DNA from: Rhodococcus sp. SGAir0479
Lineage (GTDB): Bacteria; Actinomycetota; Actinomycetes; Mycobacteriales; Mycobacteriaceae
DNA: 64,000 nt
Reading direction: 5' to 3'
Assembly (NCBI RefSeq): GCF_005484805.1
Contig: NZ_CP039432.1
Location: forward strand, 3,658,001 to 3,722,000
Part shown: positions 9,531 through 18,214 of the stretch, in pieces
Layout of the letters: each line of letters opens with the position of its first letter
Position numbering within the stretch: position 1 is the stretch's first letter
Notes under the pieces: generated by a model
What the model saw: the letters and a program-made list of their open reading frames with translations, nothing else
The model's database searches: none
What the model was told of the DNA's origin: nothing
Position numbers and translations under genes: made by a program

Positions 9531-10340
9531 TCAGCTCGACACGACGCCGAGGAGTTCCGGTGCCACGACGTCGGCGAGGCGATCCCACGGGACGGTGACG
9601 ACGATCAGGCCGATCGCGTGCGGGCCCACCTGGTAATCGTCGAAGTGGATCTCCATCCCGGCCGGCGTGGCCACCCAGTTCGCGAAGTTGTCCCGGGTCG
9701 GCTCGATGCCGTCCCGCTGGAACTCGGGGCCGGCAGCCGTGGCCGGCAGCAGGCGCGCGGATTCCTCCGACAGTCGCACGAGGCCGGCCTGCAGGTCCGG
9801 GAAGAGTCGGTCGAGGGTGATCGGCTGGGCATCGTCGCCGATCACCACGGTGGCGACCAGCGGGGTGGGGTGCGCGCCCGGCGGATCGGCGTTCCACGAC
9901 GTGACGAGCAGTCCCGAGAGGACGCGGGAACCGATGTGCACCACGGCGGACCGATCCGTCGAGCTGAGCGTGAAGCGGCTCTCCTGCCAACCGTCGATCT
10001 GGTCCTGCAGCGCGGCGCGCATCGACTCGTCGAATTCCGCGGCGACCGCGGGGTCACCGCCCTCGACCTGCGGCACCGTCACGTCGTACCGCGCGCGGCC
10101 GTTGTCGCCGACGACTCGCACGGTGGTGGCGGTGTAGCCGGCCGCGGCGGCGGCGGGCACCGTGGCACTCGACGACGCCGGCGGGGGCGACGACGCCGGC
10201 CCCGACGCGGCCGCCGGCGGCGACGGTGTCGTCGTCGCGTCCGGTGCGTTCTCGGCGGCGCCCGAGCACGCGGCCAGCGCGCACAGGCACCCGGCCGCCG
10301 CCACCGCGACGGCGCGGCCGAGGATCGAGGTTCTCGTCAT
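9531..10340 (-). CDS. Secreted lipoprotein with DUF3298/RsiV-like domain
   Basis: Exported lipoprotein of 269 residues, probably anchored in the cell envelope. A type II signal sequence ends in LAAC (Cys25), followed by a Thr/Pro/Ala/Ser-rich linker to about residue 70. The folded domain (YDVTVPQVEGGDPAVAAEF, then ITLDRLFPDLQAGLVRLSE and HFDDYQVGPHAIGLIVVTVPW) resembles the DUF3298 domain of RsiV-like proteins and mycobacterial TB22.2. Function in this family is unsettled; polymer binding or esterase activity has been proposed. The ATG at 10340 places the signal sequence at the N terminus. A second lipoprotein gene lies 44 bases upstream on the same strand. Confidence 0.8.
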   Translation of the reverse strand: MTRTSILGRAVAVAAAGCLCALAACSGAAENAPDATTTPSPPAAASGPASSPPPASSSATVPAAAAAGYTATTVRVVGDNGRARYDVTVPQVEGGDPAVAAEFDESMRAALQDQIDGWQESRFTLSSTDRSAVVHIGSRVLSGLLVTSWNADPPGAHPTPLVATVVIGDDAQPITLDRLFPDLQAGLVRLSEESARLLPATAAGPEFQRDGIEPTRDNFANWVATPAGMEIHFDDYQVGPHAIGLIVVTVPWDRLADVVAPELLGVVSS

Positions 10341-10351
10341 CGCCCTATCAT

Positions 10352-10379
10352 CGCCGCGGGCGCCGCCGGCGGCGCGGCG
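10352..10379. terminator. GC-rich hairpin between two lipoprotein genes
   Basis: Contains the perfect 16-bp palindrome GCGCCGCCGGCGGCGC (10360-10375) with a further possible pairing of outer CGCCGC and GCGGCG. It fills the gap between the two same-strand lipoprotein genes and may terminate or attenuate the upstream one. There is no T tract. Confidence 0.38.
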
Positions 10380-10384
10380 AGACC

Positions 10385-10882
10385 TCACGCGCACGCGGGC
10401 GAGTGCAGACCCGCCAGCGCGACGATGTTGCACGCGTTGTCCTGCGTCAGTTTCCACACGCCGTCCTCGGCGACGAAGGTGAAGATGCTCTCGGGTCCGG
10501 GCTGACCGTCGAGCGTCACGACGGTGTTGGCCGCAACTGTGCCGTCGCCCAGGTCGGTCACCTCGGTGACCTGCGCGGAGACCTTGTTGGCCTGGGCCGC
10601 CGCCACCACCTGATCGACGAGCTGCGGGTCGTTCTGCGCGCCCTGGACCAGCACGACCTTCTCGGCGGCGGGGACGGTCTCGTCGAAGGCCCGCGCCAGA
10701 TCGGCATTCAGTTCGGCCGCCGTCGGCGCCGGGATCGTCGGTGGACTCACGGTCGTCGGGGGCACCGGCGGGGGCGGGTCGGGGTCGTCCGTCCCGCCGG
10801 AACAGGCTGCCGTCACCAGCACCGCACCGCACACGACCGCGACCGCACCGGCCCGCAGACGTCGTTCCCCCCTCGCGTACAT
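10385..10882 (-). CDS. Lipoprotein with MTB12/CFP2-like C-terminal domain
   Basis: Exported lipoprotein of 165 residues. The signal peptide ends in TAAC (Cys27). A Pro/Thr-rich linker follows, then a domain beginning PTAAELNADLARAFDETVP, running through VTEVTDLGDGTVAANTVVTLDG and ending FVAEDGVWKLTQDNACNIV. This is the pattern of the mycobacterial low-molecular-weight antigen MTB12 (CFP2), whose biochemical role is unknown. The ATG at 10882 is preferred over one at 10906 because GAGGGGAG stands 5-12 bases before it. Two cysteines at the C terminus (NACNIV and SPACA) may form a disulfide. Confidence 0.8.
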   Translation of the reverse strand: MYARGERRLRAGAVAVVCGAVLVTAACSGGTDDPDPPPPVPPTTVSPPTIPAPTAAELNADLARAFDETVPAAEKVVLVQGAQNDPQLVDQVVAAAQANKVSAQVTEVTDLGDGTVAANTVVTLDGQPGPESIFTFVAEDGVWKLTQDNACNIVALAGLHSPACA

Positions 10883-11034
10883 GCCACTCCCCTCGCCCGA
10901 GTTCACTGCCGGATGCGCAACGGTAGAGGCCCCGGTGGACGGAGGCGCCCGATCTGGGCGCGCGCCGCGCGACTCTTACTGTCTCCTCACGATTTCGCTT
11001 CCGCCGCCGACCCCGGGCGCGGACCATCGAAGAC

Positions 11035-12498
11035 ATGACGGCTCCGGCGCTGCACCTGAAATCCTCACGGGGCCGCTGGGTGGTGTCCGCGACCGTGCTC
11101 GGTTCGTCCCTCGCGATGCTCGACGGCACCGTGGTCAACGTCGCGCTGCCCCGGATCGGCACGGACCTCGGTGCCGAGGTCTCGGGCCTGCAGTGGGTGC
11201 TCAGCGGCTACACCCTCACGCTGGCCGCCCTGATCCTGCTGGGTGGCGCGCTGGGCGACCGGGTGGGCCGCCGCCGCGTCTTCGTCTGGGGCACGGTGTG
11301 GTTCGCGGTCGCGTCGGCCCTGTGCGCGCTCGCGCCCGACGTCTCCGTGCTGGTCGCCGCGCGCCTGCTGCAGGGTATCGGCGCGGCGCTGCTGACCCCG
11401 GGCAGCCTGGCGATCATCTCGGCCTCGTTCGACGACGACGACCAGGGCGCGGCGATCGGCCTGTGGTCCGGGCTCGGCGGGGTGGCCGCGGCGGTGGGAC
11501 CGCTCCTGGGCGGGTGGCTCGTCGAGGTCGCGGGCTGGCGGTCGGTGTTCCTGATCAACCTGCCGTTGGCGGTCGCGGTGGTGTGGGTGTCGGCGCGGCA
11601 CGTGCCCGAGACCCGGGACCCGCACCCGCCGGAGCGCCTCGACGTCGCCGGAGCCGTCCTCGCCGCCCTCGCGTTGGGTCCGCTCACGTACGGGCTGATC
11701 GAGACGACCGCGTGGGCGGTGATCGCCGGGGTCGTTCTCATGGTGGCGTTCGGCGTGGTCGAGCGGCGGTCCCGGTACGCGCTGGTCCCGGGCTCGCTGT
11801 TCGCGTCCCGCGTGTTCGTGGCCGCCAACCTGGTGACCCTCGCGGTGTACGCGGCGCTCGGTGGTGTCTTCTTCCTGCTGCTGTTGCAGCTGCAGATCGT
11901 GTCGGGTTATTCGCCGTTGGCCGCGGGGCTCGCGTCGCTGCCGATCACGATTCTGATGTTGCTGCTGTCGTCGCGGGCCGGGCGTTGGGCGCAGGTGCAC
12001 GGGCCCCGCATTCCCATGACGGTCGGTCCGCTGCTCGGCGCCGGGGGCCTGCTGCTGATGCTGCGGATCGGTCCCGGAGCGTCGTATCCGACGCAGGTCC
12101 TCCCCGCGGTCCTCGTGTTCGGGCTGGGGTTGTCGGCGCTCGTCGCCCCGCTCACCGCGGCCGTCCTCGGCTCGGTGTCGTCGGATCAGGCCGGCATCGC
12201 GTCCGGTGTGAACAACGCGGTCGCCCGCACCAGCCAACTGCTCGCGGTCGCCGCGCTGCCCGGGCTGGCGGGGATCGGCGCGGACGCCCTCGCCGATCCG
12301 GACGCCTTCGCGGCCGGATTCCGGGTCGCGATGCTCATCTGCACCGGCCTGCTCGTGATCGGCGCGGCGCTCTCCGCGGTGATGATTCCCCGGAAGGCCG
12401 CACCCGAGGCACCCGCCGAGGAGACGGCGGGCGAGTGGGTCGCGTGCAGACCGCACTGCGACGTCACCGCGCCCGCCGTCCAGCCTCCCGAGCGTTGA
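11035..12498 (+). CDS. DHA2-family MFS efflux transporter (EmrB/QacA type)
   Basis: Predicted drug:proton antiporter of 487 residues in the inner membrane. It starts SSLAMLDGTVVNVALPRIGTDLG (DHA2 motif D1), has motif A GDRVGRRRVFVWG after the second helix and motif C GLGGVAAAVGPLLGGWL in helix 5. About 14 hydrophobic segments fit the 14-TMS group. It converges with the amidase gene with only 9 bases between. No regulator is adjacent, so substrate and inducer are unknown. Confidence 0.9.
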   Translation: MTAPALHLKSSRGRWVVSATVLGSSLAMLDGTVVNVALPRIGTDLGAEVSGLQWVLSGYTLTLAALILLGGALGDRVGRRRVFVWGTVWFAVASALCALAPDVSVLVAARLLQGIGAALLTPGSLAIISASFDDDDQGAAIGLWSGLGGVAAAVGPLLGGWLVEVAGWRSVFLINLPLAVAVVWVSARHVPETRDPHPPERLDVAGAVLAALALGPLTYGLIETTAWAVIAGVVLMVAFGVVERRSRYALVPGSLFASRVFVAANLVTLAVYAALGGVFFLLLLQLQIVSGYSPLAAGLASLPITILMLLLSSRAGRWAQVHGPRIPMTVGPLLGAGGLLLMLRIGPGASYPTQVLPAVLVFGLGLSALVAPLTAAVLGSVSSDQAGIASGVNNAVARTSQLLAVAALPGLAGIGADALADPDAFAAGFRVAMLICTGLLVIGAALSAVMIPRKAAPEAPAEETAGEWVACRPHCDVTAPAVQPPER

Positions 12499-12507
12499 TC
12501 CGGTGGC

Positions 12508-13941
12508 TCAGCCCGCGACCGCGGGCCACGCGGCGGCGGTGCTCCACGGGTACGCGGCCTCGAGCTGCGAGGCGATCCGGATCAGCAGATCCTCGCGCCC
12601 GTGTGCGGCGACCAGCTGGGCGCCCAGCGGCAGACCGATCGAATCCTTGCCCAACGGAAGCGAGATGGCCGGCTGCCCGCCGCTGTTGAACGGGGACGTC
12701 AGCGCGCCGTACGTGCCGGCGTGCTGCCACATCGCCTCGAGGTTCATCGCGTCGAGCAGACCGAGCTCCGGCGTCGGCGCACCGAGTGTGGGCGTGAGCA
12801 GCAGGTCGTACTCGGTGAAGTACCGGCCGATCTCCCGCGCGGTGAGCTCGAGCGCCGAGTAGGCGGCCGACAGATCGGTCACCGAGGCGCTCTTGCACCG
12901 CTCGTACTGCACGCGCGCCATCGTCTCGAGGTCGTCGTCGGCCAGTTCACGACCGAGCTCGGCCAGCCGGTGATCGATCTCGACGGCCATGGGCGCCGAC
13001 ATCAGGTACTGCATCGCTGCCCCCAGCGCCTCCGGGTGGAAGACCGGGGCCGCCGTCTCGACGTGGTGTCCCAGCTTCTCGAGCAGAACCCCCACCTCGG
13101 ACGCGACCGCGGCGCAGTCCGGGTGCACGGGCTCGCCACCCGGCATCGTCGTGGTGATGCCGATCCGCAGCGTGCCCGGGTCCGCACCCACCTCGTCGAC
13201 GTACGGGCGGGCCGGCGGGGCGATGCCGAACGGGGCCCCCACCGCCGGACCGGCGGTGAGGTCGAGGAGCAGCGCGGTGTCGCGCACACTGCGGGTCACG
13301 GCGTGCTCCACCGACATCGGACCGGCGAGCGGTGAACCGGACGGCATCCGTCCGCGGGACGGCTTGAGGCCGACGAGCCCGTTGGCGGACGCGGGAATTC
13401 GGATGGACCCACCGCCGTCGCTGGCATGGGCGGCCGGTGCGATACCGGCGGCGACGGCGGCGGCCGAGCCACCGGACGACCCGCCGACGCCGTGCGTGAG
13501 ACGGCGCGGGTTGCGGGTGGGACCGAACAGCACCGGTTCGGTGCTCGCGTTCTGCCCGAACTCCGGGGTGTTGGTCTTGCCGATGATCACCAGGCCCGCC
13601 CGGCGGTAGCGCGCCACCAGTTCGGTGTCCTGCTCGGCGACCCGGTCGGCGAACAGCCGCGAGCCGTTGGACGTGGGCAGCCCGGCGACGTCGGCGTGCA
13701 GATCCTTGATCAGGAACGGGACGCCGCGCAGGGGCCCGTCGGGCAGTCCGGCGTCCACCTCGGCAAGGGCCTGCTCGGCGCGCTCGCTCACCACCGCGTT
13801 GATCGCGGGGTTGCGTTCGGCGAGCCGGCCGAGGGCGAACTCCACCACTTCCCGGGCGGAGACCTCACCGTCACGGATCGACGCCGCCAGTCCGGTCATG
13901 TCCTGACCGTCGAACACGCTCTCCACCGACTTGCCTGACAT
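12508..13941 (-). CDS. Amidase (amidase-signature family)
   Basis: Hydrolyses a carboxamide to acid and ammonia or amine; cytosolic, 477 residues. The Ser-cisSer-Lys triad is visible: lysine in PFLIKDLHADVAG (near residue 79) and the glycine/serine-rich signature GGSSGGSAAAVAAG (near 156-170). It resembles mycobacterial AmiB2-type amidases and glutamyl-amidotransferase A subunits, but no GatB or GatC gene is present, so it is a stand-alone amidase. The ATG at 13941 has GGAGGAG 6 bases upstream; the frame is open further but lacks a better site. It lies downstream of the Dpp-type importer on the same strand, which suggests cleavage of an imported amide or peptide. Confidence 0.9.
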   Translation of the reverse strand: MSGKSVESVFDGQDMTGLAASIRDGEVSAREVVEFALGRLAERNPAINAVVSERAEQALAEVDAGLPDGPLRGVPFLIKDLHADVAGLPTSNGSRLFADRVAEQDTELVARYRRAGLVIIGKTNTPEFGQNASTEPVLFGPTRNPRRLTHGVGGSSGGSAAAVAAGIAPAAHASDGGGSIRIPASANGLVGLKPSRGRMPSGSPLAGPMSVEHAVTRSVRDTALLLDLTAGPAVGAPFGIAPPARPYVDEVGADPGTLRIGITTTMPGGEPVHPDCAAVASEVGVLLEKLGHHVETAAPVFHPEALGAAMQYLMSAPMAVEIDHRLAELGRELADDDLETMARVQYERCKSASVTDLSAAYSALELTAREIGRYFTEYDLLLTPTLGAPTPELGLLDAMNLEAMWQHAGTYGALTSPFNSGGQPAISLPLGKDSIGLPLGAQLVAAHGREDLLIRIASQLEAAYPWSTAAAWPAVAG

Positions 13942-13965
13942 ACCTGCTCCTCCACTTCCGCGTTG

Positions 13966-14024
13966 TGCGCACTTATCGCTCTTCGAGACCCCGATTTCTC
14001 GCGACAAGTGCGCAAAACGCGAGA
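13966..14024. repeat. Two overlapping, mutually exclusive inverted repeats
   Basis: Repeat A pairs TGCGCACTTATCGC (13966-13979) with GCGACAAGTGCGCA (14001-14014), 13 of 14 positions. Repeat B pairs TCTCGCG (13997-14003) with CGCGAGA (14018-14024). They share 14001-14003, so both cannot form at once. The element lies between the last importer gene and the amidase start and could be a terminator or attenuator. Confidence 0.5.
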
Positions 14025-14037
14025 GGTGGAATGTGTG

Positions 14038-15027
14038 TCAGACGTTGTGGCAGGCCACGTAGTGGCCGTCGGCGACCTCGCGCAGCAGCGGTTCCTCCGC
14101 CGCGCAGCGCTCCGTCGCCAGGGGGCACCGTGTGCGGAACCGACACCCGGACGGCGGATCGAGCGGCGACGGCAGGTCGCCCTCGATCTGCGGGGTGGTG
14201 TCGGATTCGCCGCGCAGGACGTCCGGGTCCGGGATGGACGCCAGCAGCAGCCGCGAGTACGGATGCAGGGCACGATGTTCCATCTCGCGGCTCGGCGCGA
14301 TCTCGCACACCTTGCCCAGGTACATCACCATCACCCGGTCACTGATGTTCTTCACCACCGCCATGTTGTGGGCGATGAAGATCATCGTGAGCTCGAACTC
14401 GGTCTTGGTCTTCTCGAGCAGGTTGAGGATCTGGGCCTGCACCGAGACGTCCAGGCTGGACACCGGCTCGTCGCAGATGAGGACCTTGGGCTTGAGCATC
14501 ATCGCGCGGGCGATGCACACGCGCTGGCACTGGCCGCCCGACAACTCGCCCGGCAGCCGTTCCCACACCATGTCCGGATCCAGCCCCACGGCCTGCAGCA
14601 GGTCCCGGCCGAGCTGATCGAGCCGTTCCTTGTTGCGCTGGCCCCACATGCGGGGGCCCTCGGTCACCAGATGCTTGACCTTGCGGCGCGGGTTCAGCGA
14701 CGAGATCGGGTCCTGCATGATCATCTGCATCTGTGCCCGGATCTTGCGCAGCGCCGACGGGCTCAGCGTCGTCAGTTCGATGCCGTCGATCTCGACGCTG
14801 CCGGACTTCGGCGCCGGCAACTGCAGGACGGCGCGGCCCGCGGTGGACTTGCCGCAGCCCGATTCGCCGACGATGCCGAGCGTCTCGCCCGGGAGCAGAT
14901 CGAAGCTGATGTTCGAGACGGCGTGCACCGTCTGCCCACGGCCGGTGGGGAACTCCACCACCAGGTTCTCGACCGCGAGCACAGGATTGTCGTCCTTGCG
15001 CAGGTGCGCAACTCCACTACCGGCCAT
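14038..15027 (-). CDS. Peptide ABC importer ATPase, DppF/OppF type
   Basis: Second ATPase of a dipeptide/oligopeptide importer, 329 residues, at the cytoplasmic face of the membrane. Walker A is GESGCGKST, the Q-loop region is MQMIMQDPISSLNPR, the signature is LSGGQCQRV and Walker B is VLICDEPVSSLD. The C-terminal oligopeptide-ABC domain contains the cysteine-rich CRFRTRCPLATERC seen in this subfamily. Its ATG overlaps the stop of the first ATPase gene (TGATG), so the two are translationally coupled. It is the last importer gene of the first Dpp-type operon. Confidence 0.93.
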   Translation of the reverse strand: MAGSGVAHLRKDDNPVLAVENLVVEFPTGRGQTVHAVSNISFDLLPGETLGIVGESGCGKSTAGRAVLQLPAPKSGSVEIDGIELTTLSPSALRKIRAQMQMIMQDPISSLNPRRKVKHLVTEGPRMWGQRNKERLDQLGRDLLQAVGLDPDMVWERLPGELSGGQCQRVCIARAMMLKPKVLICDEPVSSLDVSVQAQILNLLEKTKTEFELTMIFIAHNMAVVKNISDRVMVMYLGKVCEIAPSREMEHRALHPYSRLLLASIPDPDVLRGESDTTPQIEGDLPSPLDPPSGCRFRTRCPLATERCAAEEPLLREVADGHYVACHNV

Positions 15028-16100
15028 CAGATGGTCTCCACTTCGAGCTCACGATCGTTGGCACCGACGGTCCCCGGCACGCCGAGGTCGGTCACGCCGG
15101 CGCCGTCCAGCGGGAAGTGGCAGGCCACTTCGTGCGGGTGACGGGCGCCGACGGTGTCGGGGGCGGCGGTCAGGACCGGCACCACCTCGAGACACGTCTG
15201 CTGCGCGTACTTGCACCGGGACGCGAAGGCGCATCCCGTGGGCGGCTTGGTCATGTCGGGCAGGCCGCCGTCGATGGACTCGAGGCGGGTGTGCGGTTCC
15301 TGCTCGAGCCGGGGCACCGCCGCCAGCAGGGCCTCGGTGTACGGATGCCGCGGATTGGCGAACAGCTGCCGCGTGGGTGCCGTCTCGACGATCCGACCCG
15401 CGTACATCACCGCGACCCGGTCCGTCTGGCCGGCAACGACACCGAGGTCGTGGCTGACCAGGATGCCGGCCATGCCCAGCTCGGTGCGCAGCGAATCGAG
15501 CAGCTCGAGGATCTGCTTCTGGACCGTGACGTCCAGCGCAGTGGTCGGCTCGTCGGCGATCGTCAGTTTCGGGTCGCACGCGAGGGCCATCGCGATGACC
15601 ACGCGCTGACGCATACCACCCGACAGCTCGTGCGGGTACTGGTCGATGCGCCGGGTGGGCTCGGGGATGCGCACCTTGCGCAGCAGCTCGATCGCGCGCT
15701 CGCGGGCCTGGGCCTTGTCCATGCCGAGATGCGCACGCAGGGACTCGGTGATGTGGGTACCGATCCGTTTGAACGGGTTGAGCGCCGACATCGGATCCTG
15801 GAACACCATCGCGATGTCGTTGCCCCACAGCTGCTGCTGCTCCTTGCGCGTGAGCGCCTGCATGTCCCGGCCCATGAACTGCACCTTGCCGGTGACGGTG
15901 GTGCCGCCACCGTTCGACACGAGCCCCATGATGGTCTGCCCCAGAACGGATTTGCCGGAGCCGGACTCGCCGACCAGGCCGAGGGTCTCACCGGCGTCGA
16001 GCTCGAGCGAGACCTGCTCGACGGCGCGGAGTTGCCCCCGCTTGGTGCGGAACCTGGTGGACACAGTGTCCACCGTCAGGATCGGTTCGTTGCTGCTCAC
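15027..16100 (-). CDS. Peptide ABC importer ATPase, DppD/OppD type
   Basis: First ATPase of the importer, 357 residues. Walker [11 protein letters not shown]-loop [12 protein letters not shown], signature LSGGMRQRV, Walker [13 protein letters not shown], and the C-terminal oligopeptide domain with [14 protein letters not shown]. The GTG at 16100 is chosen because GGGAGGTG lies about 8 bases upstream and it overlaps the permease stop by four bases (GTGA). Longer open frames upstream lie inside the permease gene and are not real. Works as a heterodimer with the downstream ATPase. Confidence 0.93.
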   Translation of the reverse strand: MSSNEPILTVDTVSTRFRTKRGQLRAVEQVSLELDAGETLGLVGESGSGKSVLGQTIMGLVSNGGGTTVTGKVQFMGRDMQALTRKEQQQLWGNDIAMVFQDPMSALNPFKRIGTHITESLRAHLGMDKAQARERAIELLRKVRIPEPTRRIDQYPHELSGGMRQRVVIAMALACDPKLTIADEPTTALDVTVQKQILELLDSLRTELGMAGILVSHDLGVVAGQTDRVAVMYAGRIVETAPTRQLFANPRHPYTEALLAAVPRLEQEPHTRLESIDGGLPDMTKPPTGCAFASRCKYAQQTCLEVVPVLTAAPDTVGARHPHEVACHFPLDGAGVTDLGVPGTVGANDRELEVETI

Positions 16101-17203
16101 AGTTTCACCTCCCGGGTACCACCGGTCTTCTTCTGGGCCTTCTCGCCGACCATGTTGAACGAGAACACCGTCAGGAACAGGAACAGGCCGGGCACCAGCA
16201 CGATGTACGGATGCTGCTCGAAGACGTTGCCCTGGCCTTCGGAGATCATGTTGCCCCACGTCGGCGACGGCGGTTGGATGCCGAGTCCGAGGAAGCTCAG
16301 CGACGCCTCGGCGACGATCATCACGGAGATCATCACCATGCCGAGCGAGGCCAGCGGCAGCGCGACGTTGGGCGCGATCTCCCGGACCATCACCCGCAGC
16401 TTCGTCGCGCCCATGGCCCTGGCGGCGAGGACGAACTCGCGTTGGGAGAACACGAGTGTGTTCGCTCTCGCGATGCGCACCATGCTGGGAATCGCCAGGA
16501 TCGCCAGCGCGAGTGAGATGTTGCGCAGGTTCGGCTCGAGCACCGACGCGAGCGCGATCAGCAGGATCAGCGCGGGGACCGCGAGCAGCGAGTTGGTCAG
16601 TACGCCGATGACGCGGTCGACCTTGCCGCCGAAGTAACCGGCCACGATACCGATCGCACCGCCGACGATCATGCCGATCAGCACCGCGGCCACCGCGACG
16701 ATGAGCGACGAGCGGGCACCGTAGATCGAGCGGGCCAGCATGTCGAGGCCGAAGTTGTTGGTGCCCAGCGGATGTGCCGAGAACAGGCTCGGCTCGGCAT
16801 AGCTCTTGGCGCTGAGCGTCTTGGTGGTGTCCTCGTGCTCGGCCAGCGGCAGCAGCGGGGCCAGCACCGCCGCCGCGACGAGCGCCACCAGCCACACACA
16901 GGACAGGATGAAGGTGAGGTCGAAATCCGAACCGAACCGCGCCAGCCCGAGGCGGCGCACACCCATGTACAGCGCGGTCAGACCGACCAGGAAGATCACG
17001 ACCCGGGCGCCGAAGACCAGCAGCGGCGCCAGGCCGATCCCGGCCGCGACGACGCCCACCACGGTGAGGATCGTCCCGATGCGGTACAGGTTGCGGCGTT
17101 CGGCGAGATCCGACGCGTTGGCCAGTTCCTCCGCGTTCGCGTCGTCGAGCACCCGGCCCGTGATGGCCGGCATCTCGATGTCGTCGGTTGTCGTCTCAGA
17201 CAT
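16097..17203 (-). CDS. Peptide ABC importer permease, DppC type
   Basis: Inner-membrane permease of 368 residues. About 60 cytosolic residues precede two extra N-terminal hydrophobic segments (TILTVVGVVAAGIGLAPLLV and neighbours), so the N terminus is longer than in classical DppC. The core has HPLGTNNFGLDMLARSIYGAR and the EAA-loop region EFVLAARAMGATKLRVMVREIAPN, ending with the AEASLSFLGLGIQPPSPTWG motif typical of DppC. The ATG at 17203 overlaps the end of the upstream permease gene by 8 bases, indicating coupled translation. Confidence 0.92.
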   Translation of the reverse strand: MSETTTDDIEMPAITGRVLDDANAEELANASDLAERRNLYRIGTILTVVGVVAAGIGLAPLLVFGARVVIFLVGLTALYMGVRRLGLARFGSDFDLTFILSCVWLVALVAAAVLAPLLPLAEHEDTTKTLSAKSYAEPSLFSAHPLGTNNFGLDMLARSIYGARSSLIVAVAAVLIGMIVGGAIGIVAGYFGGKVDRVIGVLTNSLLAVPALILLIALASVLEPNLRNISLALAILAIPSMVRIARANTLVFSQREFVLAARAMGATKLRVMVREIAPNVALPLASLGMVMISVMIVAEASLSFLGLGIQPPSPTWGNMISEGQGNVFEQHPYIVLVPGLFLFLTVFSFNMVGEKAQKKTGGTREVKL

Positions 17204-18149
17204 GGGCTCGTCGGCTCCTTGGGTCGAGGTATCCGTAGGCGATGTCGATGACGCCGTTGGCCACCACGTAGATGACGGCGATGACCAGCACCGCGCCCTG
17301 CACCATCGGCATGTCACCCTGTTGCGCCGCGCGGACGACGAGCGAGCCCATGCCCGGCAGCGAGAAGAGCGTCTCGACGATGACGGTGCTGCCGATCATC
17401 GAGCCCAGCACGATGCCGAGCATGGTGATCAGGGAGAACGACGACGGGCGCAGGGCGTCACTGAAGAGCAGCCGCGCGTTCGACATGCCCTTCGCCTTGG
17501 CGACGAGGATGAAGTTCTCCTTGAGCGTCATGACCAGGTCGCTGCGCAGGATGCGGGTGAACATCGCCATCTCCAGCAGGCTGATCGCGATCGCCGGCAG
17601 GATGGCGTGGTAGAGGTTCTGCCCCAGTCCTTCCGACATGCGGACCCACTGCGACCGCGGGAACCATCCCAGGTAGTTCACCATCACCATGATCAGCAGC
17701 AGACCGGACAGGAAGCTCGGGATCGACAGCACGCCGAACGTGCCCGCGCCGATCGCGCGGTCGATCCAGCTGCCCTGGTGGCGAGCCGAGTACATGGCCA
17801 GTGGCACCGCGACGACGATCGCGATGAACAGACCCATCACCGCCAGCTGGAGGCTGACCGGCATCGCCGCGCTGATGCTGTCGGTGACCGGCCCCTGCGG
17901 CGGGACCATCGAATTGCCGAGGTCGCCCTGCAGCGCCCCGGAGAGCCAGTGCCAGTACCGCGTCAGGAAGGGGTCGTCGAGGCCCATCTCGGCGCGCACC
18001 CGCGCGTAGTCCTCGGGTGCGTGGCCCTCGCCGAGTATCGCGACCGACGGATCGCCGGGGATGAACGATACGAGAGCGAACGTGCCGAGACTGACGATGA
18101 AGAGCACCACGACCAGTTCGATCACCTTGTCGATCACTGTTCGCGCCAT
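17196..18149 (-). CDS. Peptide ABC importer permease, DppB type
   Basis: Inner-membrane permease of 317 residues pairing with the DppC-type subunit. It has the N-terminal transmembrane segment followed by FIPGDPSVAILGEGHAPEDYARVRAEMG, a periplasmic segment diagnostic of DppB, and the EAA-like ENFILVAKAKGMSNARLLFSDALRPS. About six membrane segments. It starts 65 bases after the binding-protein gene in the same direction and overlaps the next permease gene. Confidence 0.92.
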   Translation of the reverse strand: MARTVIDKVIELVVVLFIVSLGTFALVSFIPGDPSVAILGEGHAPEDYARVRAEMGLDDPFLTRYWHWLSGALQGDLGNSMVPPQGPVTDSISAAMPVSLQLAVMGLFIAIVVAVPLAMYSARHQGSWIDRAIGAGTFGVLSIPSFLSGLLLIMVMVNYLGWFPRSQWVRMSEGLGQNLYHAILPAIAISLLEMAMFTRILRSDLVMTLKENFILVAKAKGMSNARLLFSDALRPSSFSLITMLGIVLGSMIGSTVIVETLFSLPGMGSLVVRAAQQGDMPMVQGAVLVIAVIYVVANGVIDIAYGYLDPRSRRAHV

Positions 18150-18214
18150 CGCGTCATCGCCTCCTTCCTGTATTCATGGGGCGTCCCAATCGGTGTGTTG
18201 TCATGGAGCTGTGT

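Noticed and set aside
12464-12898. Small frame inside the amidase gene
   Set aside because: Arg-rich shadow in another frame; the amidase frame is intact and carries the catalytic signature.
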